This document shows positions 8,341 through 17,214 of a DNA stretch of 64,000 nucleotides, piece after piece. The DNA is from Chloroflexota bacterium (GTDB lineage: Bacteria > Chloroflexota > Anaerolineae > Aggregatilineales > UBA2796), in contig JAJPHV010000046.1 in assembly GCA_021325095.1 (NCBI GenBank), positions 1 through 64,000 on the forward strand. Reading direction: 5' to 3'. The position numbers were made by a program, and so were the translations under genes. The notes under the pieces are model-generated. The model was not told the DNA's origin, did no database searches, and saw nothing but the letters and a program-made list of their open reading frames with translations. The first letter of the stretch is position 1, and every line of letters begins with the position of its first letter.

Positions 8341-9405
8341 CTATGCTTCCGCCGGAATCTGCGGCTGCATGACCAGATAGCTCATAAACAGTCCAACCGC
8401 ACCCGCCATCACGATCACGCCGGCCCACATGTGGATCGACCACCAGACACCGCCCATGAGCGCCAGCGCGCCAAAGTACAGGGTGTAGAAGATCGCGGGC
8501 ACGGCAAAGGCAAACGTGCGGCAGCGGTTCCTGCTGCCTGTGATCGGCTTCCAGCGCCACAGCAGCACATCGGCGGCCAGCCCGGCCAGCAGCGCCACCG
8601 GGATCAGGCTGTACCAATCATGCTGCGTTGTCATGAGCGCGCCGTTGGCCGTAAACAGCAGTGTCAGGCTACCGAATGGCAGCGACCAGCGCCGCAGCAC
8701 CAGCAAGACCACACCCATCAGCAGGGCTGAGTGCAACAAAATGTCCACCGTGCCCAGCCCGACTGGATAGAAGTTATCGCGGCTGGCCGGCTTGAATTGA
8801 ACAAACGGGAACGGATTCTGGAAGGGGTGCGAGAACTGCGTGATAAAGGTCAGGATCGAGTATACATACAGCGCTGAGAGGACAATTGGCAAGTACGCCG
8901 CCAGCCCTCGCGCCTGGGTCTCAGCCGTCGTGCGGTGCCATGCGGCCCGGATTGGCCCGCTGACCATCAGTACGACGCCGGTCACGAGCATCAGATGGGT
9001 AGGACTGAGCAGCGCCTCGATGTCCACCTCGAAGCCAAACAAGTTGTGCCAGATCAGATCGCCCACGCCGCCAAGCGCGAATACCGCAACGCCGATCAAC
9101 GACAGTTCGTAGCCGCCCGGCAGCGCCCGGCCCCAGGAGACACCGCGCAGTTTGTTCAGAATCATCGCCCCCAGGATGACCACCGCCACCGCCAGATATC
9201 CCGAATACAGGACGGCGTGCCAGGGCGTGAAAAAGGTGTTGTCCACTTTGCCGTGATTGTGCGCCCATCCATCCAGGAACGCGCCGCCCACCAGCCACGC
9301 CGACGCGGCGATGACCGCCCAATCGAATCTCAGCCCACCAATGACTTGCGCCTGGGCTTCTGCGTTCGCTACGTTGAGGCCCAACGTACCCTGTCGTGTC
9401 GCCAT
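8341..9405 (-). CDS. Polytopic membrane protein with conserved-looking His/Trp motifs, unknown function
   Basis: The 354-residue protein has about eight to nine hydrophobic helices. Histidines sit at or inside helix ends: HNHGKVD and TPWHAVLYSGY near the N-terminus, then LIWHNLFGF, SPTHLMLVTG, TTQHDWY and WWSIHMWAG. Histidines in such places can ligate haem or copper, but I cannot assign a family. The start at 9405 is chosen because GGAGAG lies seven bases upstream; the in-frame GTG at 9417 would fall inside that site. No partner gene is adjacent on the same strand. It is transcribed away from the propeller gene. Confidence 0.6.
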   Translation of the reverse strand: MATRQGTLGLNVANAEAQAQVIGGLRFDWAVIAASAWLVGGAFLDGWAHNHGKVDNTFFTPWHAVLYSGYLAVAVVILGAMILNKLRGVSWGRALPGGYELSLIGVAVFALGGVGDLIWHNLFGFEVDIEALLSPTHLMLVTGVVLMVSGPIRAAWHRTTAETQARGLAAYLPIVLSALYVYSILTFITQFSHPFQNPFPFVQFKPASRDNFYPVGLGTVDILLHSALLMGVVLLVLRRWSLPFGSLTLLFTANGALMTTQHDWYSLIPVALLAGLAADVLLWRWKPITGSRNRCRTFAFAVPAIFYTLYFGALALMGGVWWSIHMWAGVIVMAGAVGLFMSYLVMQPQIPAEA

Positions 9406-9729
9406 CTTTCTCTCCACAACGACTAGCTTGCTGACGATGAACTGCTATACGTTACGGAACGGCAATGGTTGCGATGGTTGAGCGATTTTGCTATTCCCCT
9501 GCGCAGTCCCCTATCTATCGATGTTCAATTTCCTAACATTGTTCAGTGTAATCACTTTCTGGTAGTCTGTCAACAGGTAGTTTTCGGCGGGCGGCGGCTG
9601 AACCGGACAGTCTGTGAACCGTCACGTCGGGCTTCCGGTCAAATGTGTGTTATAGTCTGGATCATTACTTCAACGAGTTTTCATCAAACTGAAAAGTATC
9701 AAAAGTCGGCCTTGTGGAAAGGTTCTTCC
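9406..9729. other. Intergenic region between divergent genes
   Basis: This stretch of about 320 bases is more A+T-rich than its surroundings. TATAGT at 9651-9656 could be a -10 box for the rightward gene, but no good -35 accompanies it. I see no RNA gene or strong hairpin. Confidence 0.4.
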
Positions 9730-11016
9730 ATGCGCCCACCTTTATTTTCCGTGCGTTGGTTGATCATTCTCCTCGGCGTCGCGTTGTTTGGCCTGCCCCG
9801 TCAGGCGTCTCAGGCACAGGAGACTTCTAAAGCTATGCTGGCAGTAATCGGCGTTGATGGCAACCTGTCGGTGTACGATGCCAACGCCAGGCACCCGTTC
9901 CCGGTCACCAGAGACGCGCAGCCGGGCAAAATCCTGTACCAGTGGCCCACCTGGTCAACGGACGGACGGCTGGCCTTCTTTGGGGCAAGTGCGGACGCGC
10001 AAGACCCGTACTCGCTGCGCGTCTTCATTCAAGATCAGGTCAAGCCTGGTGGGACGTACCGAACAGCGTACAGTTCCCTGGATGAGGTCTTCACCTACGC
10101 CTACTGGTCGCCCGGCGACTGTTTGAAGGGCAACTGCCGCGACCTGGCCCTGCTGTACACGCCGCCAACGGGTGACGGGTTGGGCCTGCGCCTCATCCGC
10201 GACGAAAACGGCATGTTCACCCACAAACAGGTCGGCATCGGCGCGCCTTACTATTTCAGTTTCTCGCCCGACGGCCAGCGAATGATCTGGTATCGCAACG
10301 CCAGCCAGTTCGATATCTACGATACGGCGAGCGACAGGATCACCCAGTCGTTGGACGACGCCCCCGGCAAATTCCAGGCCCCCATGTGGTCGCCTGTCGA
10401 TGATCGCATTCTATTTGCTGTGGCCGGCGATCAGGCTGACACCAGCAATGTGGTCGTCGCCGACGGCGAAAAGCGCACCACCATTCTCAGCGGCCTGGAT
10501 AGCCCGGTGTCGTTCGCCTGGTCGCCAGATGCAACGCTGATCGCGGTAGTTTCCAATTTCCACAAGTTGACGGTCCTTGACGCAAAAAGCGCCCGCGTGC
10601 GCGTCACGGCGCCAGAAGCCAATATCGTTGCACATTTCTGGTCGCCCAGAAGTGATCGCATTGCCTACGTCGTGCTGAGTCGGCAGCAGCCCGACACGCA
10701 AACCAGTATGCGCAGCAACGGGCGCTACCGCATGGGCCAGGCGTCCGCAATCTTGCGCTGGTATGTGCTGAATGTCACAACGGGTCGCTCCGAACTCTTC
10801 GCCAGTTTCGCCCCTACACGCGATATGGTGTACTTATTGAACTTCTTCGATCAGTTCGCGCGTAGCCACAGCCTGTGGTCGCCCGATGGTCGGTATCTGG
10901 TCTACGCCGCAACCGACAGCGCCGGAAAATCGGCGGTGATGCTCCTGGATATGCAGAATCGGGGCAGCCCGACCCGGGTGGCCGACGGGACGATGGCCGT
11001 CTGGAGTTGGAAATGA
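9730..11016 (+). CDS. Secreted beta-propeller (TolB/WD40-like) protein
   Basis: The 428-residue protein starts with a signal peptide (MRPPLFSVRWLIILLGVALF, then a QASQAQE cleavage region). The mature part holds seven propeller-type repeats, each with a WSP-like core: WSTDGRL, WSPGD, FSPDGQR, WSPVDDR, WSPDATL, WSPRSDR and WSPDGRY. Seven repeats fit a seven-bladed propeller, a fold used for protein or sugar binding outside the cell. The ATG at 9730 has GGAAAGG seven bases upstream. The frame is open further upstream, but there is no signal-like sequence or ribosome site there. The next gene, 65 bases on, encodes an anchored HExxH protease, so the two may act together. Confidence 0.7.
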   Translation: MRPPLFSVRWLIILLGVALFGLPRQASQAQETSKAMLAVIGVDGNLSVYDANARHPFPVTRDAQPGKILYQWPTWSTDGRLAFFGASADAQDPYSLRVFIQDQVKPGGTYRTAYSSLDEVFTYAYWSPGDCLKGNCRDLALLYTPPTGDGLGLRLIRDENGMFTHKQVGIGAPYYFSFSPDGQRMIWYRNASQFDIYDTASDRITQSLDDAPGKFQAPMWSPVDDRILFAVAGDQADTSNVVVADGEKRTTILSGLDSPVSFAWSPDATLIAVVSNFHKLTVLDAKSARVRVTAPEANIVAHFWSPRSDRIAYVVLSRQQPDTQTSMRSNGRYRMGQASAILRWYVLNVTTGRSELFASFAPTRDMVYLLNFFDQFARSHSLWSPDGRYLVYAATDSAGKSAVMLLDMQNRGSPTRVADGTMAVWSWK

Positions 11017-11081
11017 AGGCACGGCGCAGGTGCTGTCCGGCTGATCGCCAAGCAGTGCATCTCGGGCAAAGCGAGTGAGCA

Positions 11082-12428
11082 ATGCGGCTGGGTGGCAGGT
11101 CGGCGATGGTGCAGCGTTTGCGACGCATTGCCTGGCAATCGATCCGCACGCGGCTGATCCTGGCCGGGATTGCGCTGGCGTTCATGGCTGCTGTCCCTGC
11201 CGACACGCCCGGCGGCAACAGCCTGAATGATCGGGTACTGGGCAAGGCCAGAAATGTTTTGTTCAACTATGTCGCCTGGGAAGCCGAAGCGATTGCCGAC
11301 AAACTCAACCAGCAGACAGGCATTTCGGCCTATCTGACTGAGGCGGAGCGCTCTCGCTATGTCCACGACTATCTGAAGCTGGTCGGCAGGCTGCAAGACC
11401 TCAACAGCCGCATCAACGCTGTCTATACAGACCCGGCTGTGCGCGATCCGGTGTCGTCCAGCGTCGATCTGCGGGCGCAGCGCGATGCCGTCCGCGCGGA
11501 GGTGGACAGGCAGCAGCCGCTGGCCGAATCGATCATCGAAGGGCAGGTCGCCTCGGTGCTGCGCGACGAAGGCTTTACCACGCTGGGCGAGGTGCTGCCC
11601 GCCGTGTCCTCGCACATCACCGAACTACCCATGCTGCTGGTTGTCTCCCCACGAGACCGTATCCGGTTTGATGTGGCTGTGAACGTGATCAACCTGTCCG
11701 CCGACCAGATGACCGCGCTCGAAGACAGTATTGACCGTGCTCTGAATGTCTCGTCGCTGATTGTGCCGCTGGGCGGCCTGAGCCTGTATCCGAGCATGGT
11801 CATCCAGTCTCCGTATGCGGCGTCGGTGTTCGAGGTGGTGGCGCACGAATGGACACACCATTACCTGTATTTCTTTCCGCTCGGCCTGACCTACGCCGAA
11901 GCTGCCGACACGCGCACCATCAACGAGACGACAGCCACGCTGCTCGGCAAGGAAGTGGCGCGTAAAACCATTGAGCGCTTTTACCAGGACTATCCCGACA
12001 TCCTGGCGCAGTTGCCCAAAGAGCAGCCCAAACCCCAGCCCGGCGCCACGCCGCAGGCCAGCCCGGCACCGCCCGCTTTCGACTACGGCGCGGTCATGAA
12101 CCAGACGCGCGTCATTGTCGATCTGCTGCTGCGCTTCAAGCTGATCGTCCCGGCAGAGCTATTCATGGAACGCCAGCGGCTTTTGTTCGTGGCACACGGC
12201 TACCCGATTCGTAAGCTCAACCAGGCGTACTTTGCCTTCTATGGGGGCTATCAATCGCCGGGCACGGGCGCGGGTGGCGCTGACCCGATTGGCCCGGCTA
12301 TCACTGAGATTCGGCAGCGGAGCAAATCGCTCAAGGCATGGCTGGAAACGATGCGCAGCATCACCAGCCGTGACCAACTGCTGGCGGTGCGTGACGCGCT
12401 CGAACGTGAGGACGCACAGCCCAGGTAA
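11082..12428 (+). CDS. Putative zinc metallopeptidase (HExxH) with N-terminal anchor
   Basis: The 448-residue protein has an N-terminal hydrophobic segment (about 22-40) and then a mainly helical domain. H255-E-W-T-H259 is a clear HExxH zinc motif, followed 23 residues later by N-E-T-T with E282, a plausible third ligand of gluzincin type. The hydrophobic segment points to an extracytoplasmic or membrane-tethered enzyme. After residue 310 comes a Pro/Gln/Ala-rich linker and a final helical region. I cannot name the peptidase family. An ATG at 11106 is an equally possible start. It follows the propeller gene and converges on a response regulator with a 20-base gap. Confidence 0.65.
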   Translation: MRLGGRSAMVQRLRRIAWQSIRTRLILAGIALAFMAAVPADTPGGNSLNDRVLGKARNVLFNYVAWEAEAIADKLNQQTGISAYLTEAERSRYVHDYLKLVGRLQDLNSRINAVYTDPAVRDPVSSSVDLRAQRDAVRAEVDRQQPLAESIIEGQVASVLRDEGFTTLGEVLPAVSSHITELPMLLVVSPRDRIRFDVAVNVINLSADQMTALEDSIDRALNVSSLIVPLGGLSLYPSMVIQSPYAASVFEVVAHEWTHHYLYFFPLGLTYAEAADTRTINETTATLLGKEVARKTIERFYQDYPDILAQLPKEQPKPQPGATPQASPAPPAFDYGAVMNQTRVIVDLLLRFKLIVPAELFMERQRLLFVAHGYPIRKLNQAYFAFYGGYQSPGTGAGGADPIGPAITEIRQRSKSLKAWLETMRSITSRDQLLAVRDALEREDAQPR

Positions 12429-12448
12429 TAAGGGCCGCACGTTGTGGG

Positions 12449-12955
12449 CTACATGATTGGAGCGCTCGTATCTTTGAGCGGCGAGGTCTGGCGAACCGTA
12501 AGGGCTGGCAATGCCGCAACCGCCGGTGAGGGGCGGGCAAAGGCAGGTTCAGGCAGCGGTTTGCTGTCCAGCTTGCGAGATCGGCTGGCTCGCAGATCCA
12601 TGACCTCCTCGACAGCGCGGATCAAATTGTCCATGCCAAACGGCTTCATGAGCACCAGGTCGGCCCCGGCTTCGCGCCGCCGTTCTTCCAGGTCCATCGG
12701 CGCGTAAGCCGTCACAAACATGATTGGAAGGTCTGTCGTGGTCGGGTGCGAGCGCATCATCTTGCACAGATCGAAGCCGTTCAAGCCCGGCATCATCACG
12801 TCCAGCAGCACACAATCCGGGCGCTCGGCTTCGGCCAGCGCAATCGCATCCTCGGAGTTGAGCGTTGTGCAGGGCTTGTAGCCGCTCAACTCCAGGAACA
12901 AACCGAGAATTTCGAGCGTTTCCCTTTCATCGTCAACTACCAGCACGCTTGTCAT
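12449..12955 (-). CDS. Single-domain response regulator (CheY-like receiver)
   Basis: The 168-residue protein is a receiver domain (1-120) with acidic pocket D8-D9, phosphoacceptor D52 (VLLDVMMPGLNG), switch threonine in VTAY and K104 in MKPFG. A tail of about 45 residues rich in Pro, Ala and Ser follows, without a DNA-binding domain. It should act through protein contacts after phosphorylation by a histidine kinase. No kinase is adjacent; GAF kinases lie at 23739 and 31364. A TATAAT on the minus strand at 13023-13028 may start its transcript. Confidence 0.88.
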   Translation of the reverse strand: MTSVLVVDDERETLEILGLFLELSGYKPCTTLNSEDAIALAEAERPDCVLLDVMMPGLNGFDLCKMMRSHPTTTDLPIMFVTAYAPMDLEERRREAGADLVLMKPFGMDNLIRAVEEVMDLRASRSRKLDSKPLPEPAFARPSPAVAALPALTVRQTSPLKDTSAPIM

Positions 12956-13109
12956 GGGTGTATCTCTCTTCTACAGCCCTCAGCCCTGAGATGCCTGCGT
13001 TACCCTTGAGAGCATTGAGGTAATTATAAAATAGAATAGTTGTCTTAACTGTTCCCGGCTCGGATTTTCACAAAAATTTGGGAAATAACTGGCGGGTGGC
13101 AGAGGACGG

Positions 13110-13136
13110 TTGGAAAATCCAAACGCGGTGTATAAT
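13110..13136 (+). promoter_or_regulatory. Candidate promoter for the 790-residue protein gene
   Basis: A perfect TATAAT lies at 13131-13136. TTGGAA at 13110-13115 could be the -35 box, although the 15-base spacer is short. The start codon is 54 bases downstream of the -10 box. Confidence 0.45.
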
Positions 13137-13189
13137 CGGCGGCGAAGCATGAGGGTGGGCAGAGCGCCAGGAATGAACACCAGGACTTT

Positions 13190-15562
13190 ATGAACGCAAG
13201 CGGTCACGATCCCGACCAGGCGCGGCAGTTAACTGCCCTGAGCCTGCAAAAACTCGTGGATACCACCGACCAGCTCACGCATCTGTCGCTGCCGGAACGG
13301 ACCGCGCTGGTGGAGGAGATCGCCCGCATCATCCCGGCGGGCAACGTACCGAGCCTGGTGGCGGCGGGCCTCGCCAACCTGCCGGGGCGCAGCGTGCCCG
13401 TCTCCGATACGCGCCGCAACCTGGCCCTGCTCATCCAGGGGATGCAGACCTTCCTCGACAAGGCTGTCTATCAGGCGTTTTTCGTCGGCCCGGCAACGGT
13501 ATTGTCCGCTTACCAAATGCTGCTCAAGCTGGCGGGCAAAGACCTGAATGCGTCCTTCCCGGAGGGGACGTGGCAGTTTTACGTCGAATTTGGCCTGCGC
13601 GAGGATAGTGGTCGCCACGCCTGCGAATCGGTTGGCTTCCACGCCGCCTTGCAGCAGGAAAACCTCCGCCTGAGCAGCGCCGACGAGATGGCGGCCTGGC
13701 TGCTGGCCTGTGCCTGGCTGCTGGAACAGTACGACGCGCTGCTGGCGAACGAGTGGACGGAGCGCGTCTACCTGCGCCACCTCGCTTCGATGATCCCCGA
13801 TGAGGGGATCACGGCGCGCTGGCTCAAGCAGCGCCCCTATAAAGTCGCCCACAATGCCACCGTAGATTTCACTGAGTACCGCCGCCTGGCCTTTGAGGTG
13901 TTCTGTAATGGCGAACTGGCCGCCCTCAACGCCCGGCTGCGCCGCAAGATCGAAGACAGTTGGAACGATAAACAGGCGGCCAGCCAGCGGGCCGCTGCCC
14001 TGTCCGCTTACCAGCGGCAGATGACCATCCGGGCCACCCTGAACCCCGGCGAGCACAGCGACACCCGTGTGCCCCTATCCCGGCAACAGCTTGGCCTGAT
14101 CGTGATCTCGAACGGGCGCTACTACCGGATCGATCTGGCAGGCGGTTTGTCTCCAGAGCGGGCGCGAGCGTTCGGCATGGGCATTCTGCGCGACAAGCCG
14201 GATATACCGCCCGCCGCACTGGATCGCGTGCTGGTCACGGCCCGGCGCGGCGATCAACCCGCCCTACGCAGGCTGCTCCCGGACGAGACCCGCGCCGACC
14301 TGGAACGGCTGCGCACCGCGCCCATCATCCTGAACTGGGATCTGGTGCAGTCCGGGCAGCCGTTGGCCGACATTCGCAGCGGCAGGCGTGGGGTTGGCGA
14401 TCACGCGCTGACGGTGTTCCGCGCGTCAAGCAGCATGGTGTTCGACCTGTCGCACATCTTCTTTGACGGGGCATGGGGCATGGCCGCCGTCGAGATACTG
14501 ACCAACCAGGCAGTGCGCTTTGCCCGGCGGTTGTCGGGGTTGCCCAAAGTTGGCAACGGACAGTGCGCCATGTGCCTGACCCTGGATGCGCCCCCCGTCG
14601 TCGTGGCCCAGGCGCGCAGGTCGCATCCGCCCGCCGAGGTCAGCGCAGAGACAGCATTGGCCGACCTGGAACGTATTCAGCAGGCCCGCCGCAATCTGCG
14701 CAAGCGCAACGACAAGCTGCAACTGACCGTCAATGATCTGCTGGTGCTGTACCGCTCGATCTGCGGGCCGCTGTACCAGCCGTCCTCGAAGCTGATGCAG
14801 GCATTGGCGGCACTGGACGCCAGCCCCGACCAACGGACGCGCGAGGCAGGGGCAATGGCCCGCTCCGCGCTCGAAGCAGCCCGCCAGCCCAACCCCGTGC
14901 TGCTCATCCCGATGGACGCCACCAGCATCAGTCCCCGCGAACGAGTCTACCCGACCACCTTCCGCAACCTGTTCAGCCATTTGCTGAGGCAGCACCAGCA
15001 GGCATTAGCGGCGCTCGAAGCGCTCGCCAGCACGGGCGGGCTGCTGGCCCGGCCTGCTGCGCACCGGCGCTTTGAGGACGCCCGCCGTGAATACCTGACA
15101 ACGCTGGATGCTTTCGGCCAGTTGATGCGGCGCTACAAGGATGTGTCGCTGCGCGGCGAAAGTGTGAGCACGGCCACCATCAAGCTGCTGGCGGGCCTGC
15201 CGAGCAGCGTCCAGCGCGTACTGGATGGACTGCCGAGCCACATTGACGTATTGAACGACGTGATCAAGGGCCAGGAAGTGTTCAGCAACGTCGGACAGGT
15301 GGCTGCCTCGTCGTCGCTGACCCGCTTCAACACGGCGAAGGACGACAACGAGAAAAAAGTGCTGGCCTGGGGCATCATCACCGACGCAAAGGGCACGCTG
15401 CGCATCTCGCTCCGCGATTCGCGCCCGCACGTCGCTGCGTTGGTCGGCGTCCGGCAGCAGGCGCTCGCGCAGCAAATGACGCAGGAATATCTGGACGCCT
15501 ACGCGCTCGGATTGAACACATTCGTCGAGGAGCTAACGCGGATCACGCGGGCGAAAGGGTAA
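13190..15562 (+). CDS. Large protein with an acyltransferase-like HxxxDG motif
   Basis: The 790-residue protein has no signal peptide or clear membrane helix. In VFDLSHIFFDGAWGMA, H422, D426 and G427 form the HxxxDG signature of CoA- and carrier-dependent acyltransferases (carnitine acyltransferase, condensation domains). There His is the general base and Asp is structural. A later LTVNDLLVLYRSICGPLY is a weak further resemblance. Most of the rest is helical and unfamiliar, so the fold assignment is inference from the motif and its hydrophobic context. AGGA lies five bases before the ATG, and a six-codon reading frame from 13173 ends in an ATGA overlap with this start. The last ~50 bases are echoed at 16433. 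Confidence 0.6.
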   Translation: MNASGHDPDQARQLTALSLQKLVDTTDQLTHLSLPERTALVEEIARIIPAGNVPSLVAAGLANLPGRSVPVSDTRRNLALLIQGMQTFLDKAVYQAFFVGPATVLSAYQMLLKLAGKDLNASFPEGTWQFYVEFGLREDSGRHACESVGFHAALQQENLRLSSADEMAAWLLACAWLLEQYDALLANEWTERVYLRHLASMIPDEGITARWLKQRPYKVAHNATVDFTEYRRLAFEVFCNGELAALNARLRRKIEDSWNDKQAASQRAAALSAYQRQMTIRATLNPGEHSDTRVPLSRQQLGLIVISNGRYYRIDLAGGLSPERARAFGMGILRDKPDIPPAALDRVLVTARRGDQPALRRLLPDETRADLERLRTAPIILNWDLVQSGQPLADIRSGRRGVGDHALTVFRASSSMVFDLSHIFFDGAWGMAAVEILTNQAVRFARRLSGLPKVGNGQCAMCLTLDAPPVVVAQARRSHPPAEVSAETALADLERIQQARRNLRKRNDKLQLTVNDLLVLYRSICGPLYQPSSKLMQALAALDASPDQRTREAGAMARSALEAARQPNPVLLIPMDATSISPRERVYPTTFRNLFSHLLRQHQQALAALEALASTGGLLARPAAHRRFEDARREYLTTLDAFGQLMRRYKDVSLRGESVSTATIKLLAGLPSSVQRVLDGLPSHIDVLNDVIKGQEVFSNVGQVAASSSLTRFNTAKDDNEKKVLAWGIITDAKGTLRISLRDSRPHVAALVGVRQQALAQQMTQEYLDAYALGLNTFVEELTRITRAKG
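15514..15561 (+). repeat. Direct duplication, copy A (3' end of the HxxxDG gene)
   Basis: GAACACATTCGTCG, then GGATC and GCGGGCGAA, recur in the same order and at similar spacing at 16433-16483. Copy A is part of the coding sequence. Confidence 0.75.
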
Positions 15563-15622
15563 GCGGAGGCCTGGCGCTCATGCCAATGCTTCATCTCCCA
15601 CTGGCAAGTCGCAGGAGGCAGC

Positions 15623-16429
15623 GTGGACATCAAACTTCACACGTCTGATGTCTGGACGGTGTTGAAACCGTTCGTCAAAACACAATTGATGGGCCTCCCG
15701 CCGGACCCAGATGACATCCTAAAAATCCTTGAGATTGTTGTAAACCTCCTCGACGGCAAAAACGAGGGCGAGGTGCTGTCGCGCATCGACGAAAATGTGC
15801 GCAGGCTGATCGAAATGCCGATGAAGAGTGGTCAGGACCATCTCAGAAATGCGCTGGCAGCAGCCGATGAAAGCAATCGAAGAATCTGGCTGCATGAAGC
15901 CGTCAATGAGTTCACACGTGCCAAGAACGTCGAGCTTCCTCCCCAGAATACCAGAGCGATGACCTACATCGCGCTATGCTTCCAGTGCCTCGGAGAGACG
16001 GCCCTAGCCGCTCGCTGGTATCAAGATAGCTACGCTCAAGCTGTTCAACAGTGGCATGGTTTTCGGCAGGCTGTCGCAAGGCTCGAAAGGCCATCAGTGC
16101 TGAAGAAAGCTGCTTTTAGCGTAATTGCTCTCATTGCCGCGGAAACCATGATCGGGATGCTTCCATATACTTTATTTGAAGCACGCATGATCAGCGCCCA
16201 TTATTTAGGGCTTGTCAGGCTTTTCGACCTGGAGAAACAGATCTTGTATCTGAAAGAGTGCATTTCCTCGATAAATTCGCAGCCACTTCCCGACCTGTAT
16301 TTCTCTCGGATTATCACAAGTATACGCCGCTGGGATTTCAAGACCCTGCTATGTTATGATGAGTCTCACCATGTGGTTAGATCTATTGACCTAAATTTCC
16401 GAAACAGACACACGTTCTGGGGCGACTGA
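15623..16429 (+). CDS. Helical protein of unknown function
   Basis: The 268-residue protein is predicted from its composition to be mostly helical. Residues 75-160 read like tetratricopeptide-type helix pairs (ALAAADESNRRIWLHEAVNE, YIALCFQCLGETALAARWYQ). A more hydrophobic helix lies at 165-185. The GTG start is well supported by AGGAGG six bases upstream. I recognise no family. Base composition is lower in G+C than the HxxxDG gene before it. It sits exactly between the two copies of a duplicated ~50-base segment, which suggests it arrived by insertion or rearrangement. Confidence 0.55.
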   Translation: MDIKLHTSDVWTVLKPFVKTQLMGLPPDPDDILKILEIVVNLLDGKNEGEVLSRIDENVRRLIEMPMKSGQDHLRNALAAADESNRRIWLHEAVNEFTRAKNVELPPQNTRAMTYIALCFQCLGETALAARWYQDSYAQAVQQWHGFRQAVARLERPSVLKKAAFSVIALIAAETMIGMLPYTLFEARMISAHYLGLVRLFDLEKQILYLKECISSINSQPLPDLYFSRIITSIRRWDFKTLLCYDESHHVVRSIDLNFRNRHTFWGD

Positions 16430-16432
16430 GCA

Positions 16433-16483
16433 GAACACATTCGTCGCCGTTTTAACCTGGATCGTGCGGGCGAAGGGGCAAAA
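16433..16483 (+). repeat. Direct duplication, copy B (remnant of the HxxxDG gene 3' end)
   Basis: This noncoding segment repeats the last bases of the 790-residue gene with several substitutions, 919 bases downstream of copy A. It starts four bases after the stop of the 268-residue gene. Confidence 0.75.
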
Positions 16484-16489
16484 GCTTCA

Positions 16490-17188
16490 GTGAACCGCCT
16501 GCTATACAGCCTACTCATCGGAACAGGGTTGTTGACCGCTATCCTCGCAGTTCTCGTGGTGGGAACCCGTACACGGAGCAAGCCTCTGTCGATCCTCGCC
16601 ACGACCCCTCAGGGAACACCTTGCGAGGACTGGTGCTTGTTCGGCGTTGAGCCGGAAACGATGAGTTTTGTGAGGGGCCAGTATTTGCTCACGAAACATC
16701 CACTGGTACACGGCCTGGACATTATCCCCGCCAATTCTTATGAATACTTTATCGGCCAGGATGTGGATGTGGCGCATGGGCCGGGCTATGCCTCAGTGCA
16801 GTTCCACGAGTCGGTGCGCTGCGAGTCGCCGAGTCGTTCCCGTCCTGAATGTTTCAGGCGGGGCAACAATCGCTTTTTGGCGTCGTTACGCAGCACTTTG
16901 CCGCTCCATGTTATCATCGAGGAGCTGGGCACTCCCGATTATTTTGAGCGAGGCACTGATAAGTATGGCGCGCCGCTGATCAGGCTCTACTACCGGAAGC
17001 TGCGCACCGAGTTTGTCTACCAACTAAAGGACAGCCGATCTGTAGATCCCGGTGAGGAAATTGCTGCCATCTGGCTCTTCTCGACGGAGATGTTCGACGA
17101 CGTGGTGCAGCGTTCGCCGCGCCTTGCCTGGCCCGGTTTTGGCATGTTGACCTTATCTTCCGCCCTTCCGGGTGTCCAGCAGCACTGA
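16490..17188 (+). CDS. Anchored or secreted protein of unknown function
   Basis: The 232-residue protein begins with a hydrophobic helix (residues 5-25, LLIGTGLLTAILAVLVVGT) that is either a signal anchor or an uncleaved signal peptide. The remainder is extracytoplasmic and holds four cysteines (PCEDWC, ESVRCESP, PECFRR) that could form disulfides. The start is a GTG with only a weak ribosome site. It precedes purB by 26 bases on the same strand, but nothing suggests a purine role. I recognise no domain. Confidence 0.5.
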   Translation: MNRLLYSLLIGTGLLTAILAVLVVGTRTRSKPLSILATTPQGTPCEDWCLFGVEPETMSFVRGQYLLTKHPLVHGLDIIPANSYEYFIGQDVDVAHGPGYASVQFHESVRCESPSRSRPECFRRGNNRFLASLRSTLPLHVIIEELGTPDYFERGTDKYGAPLIRLYYRKLRTEFVYQLKDSRSVDPGEEIAAIWLFSTEMFDDVVQRSPRLAWPGFGMLTLSSALPGVQQH

Positions 17189-17214
17189 TCGGAACGCATC
17201 AACAGTGAGGCTCT

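Noticed and set aside
13173-13193. Six-codon leader peptide overlapping the start of the HxxxDG gene
   Set aside because: The ATGA overlap is suggestive but the frame is too short and has no separate ribosome site; it is probably chance.
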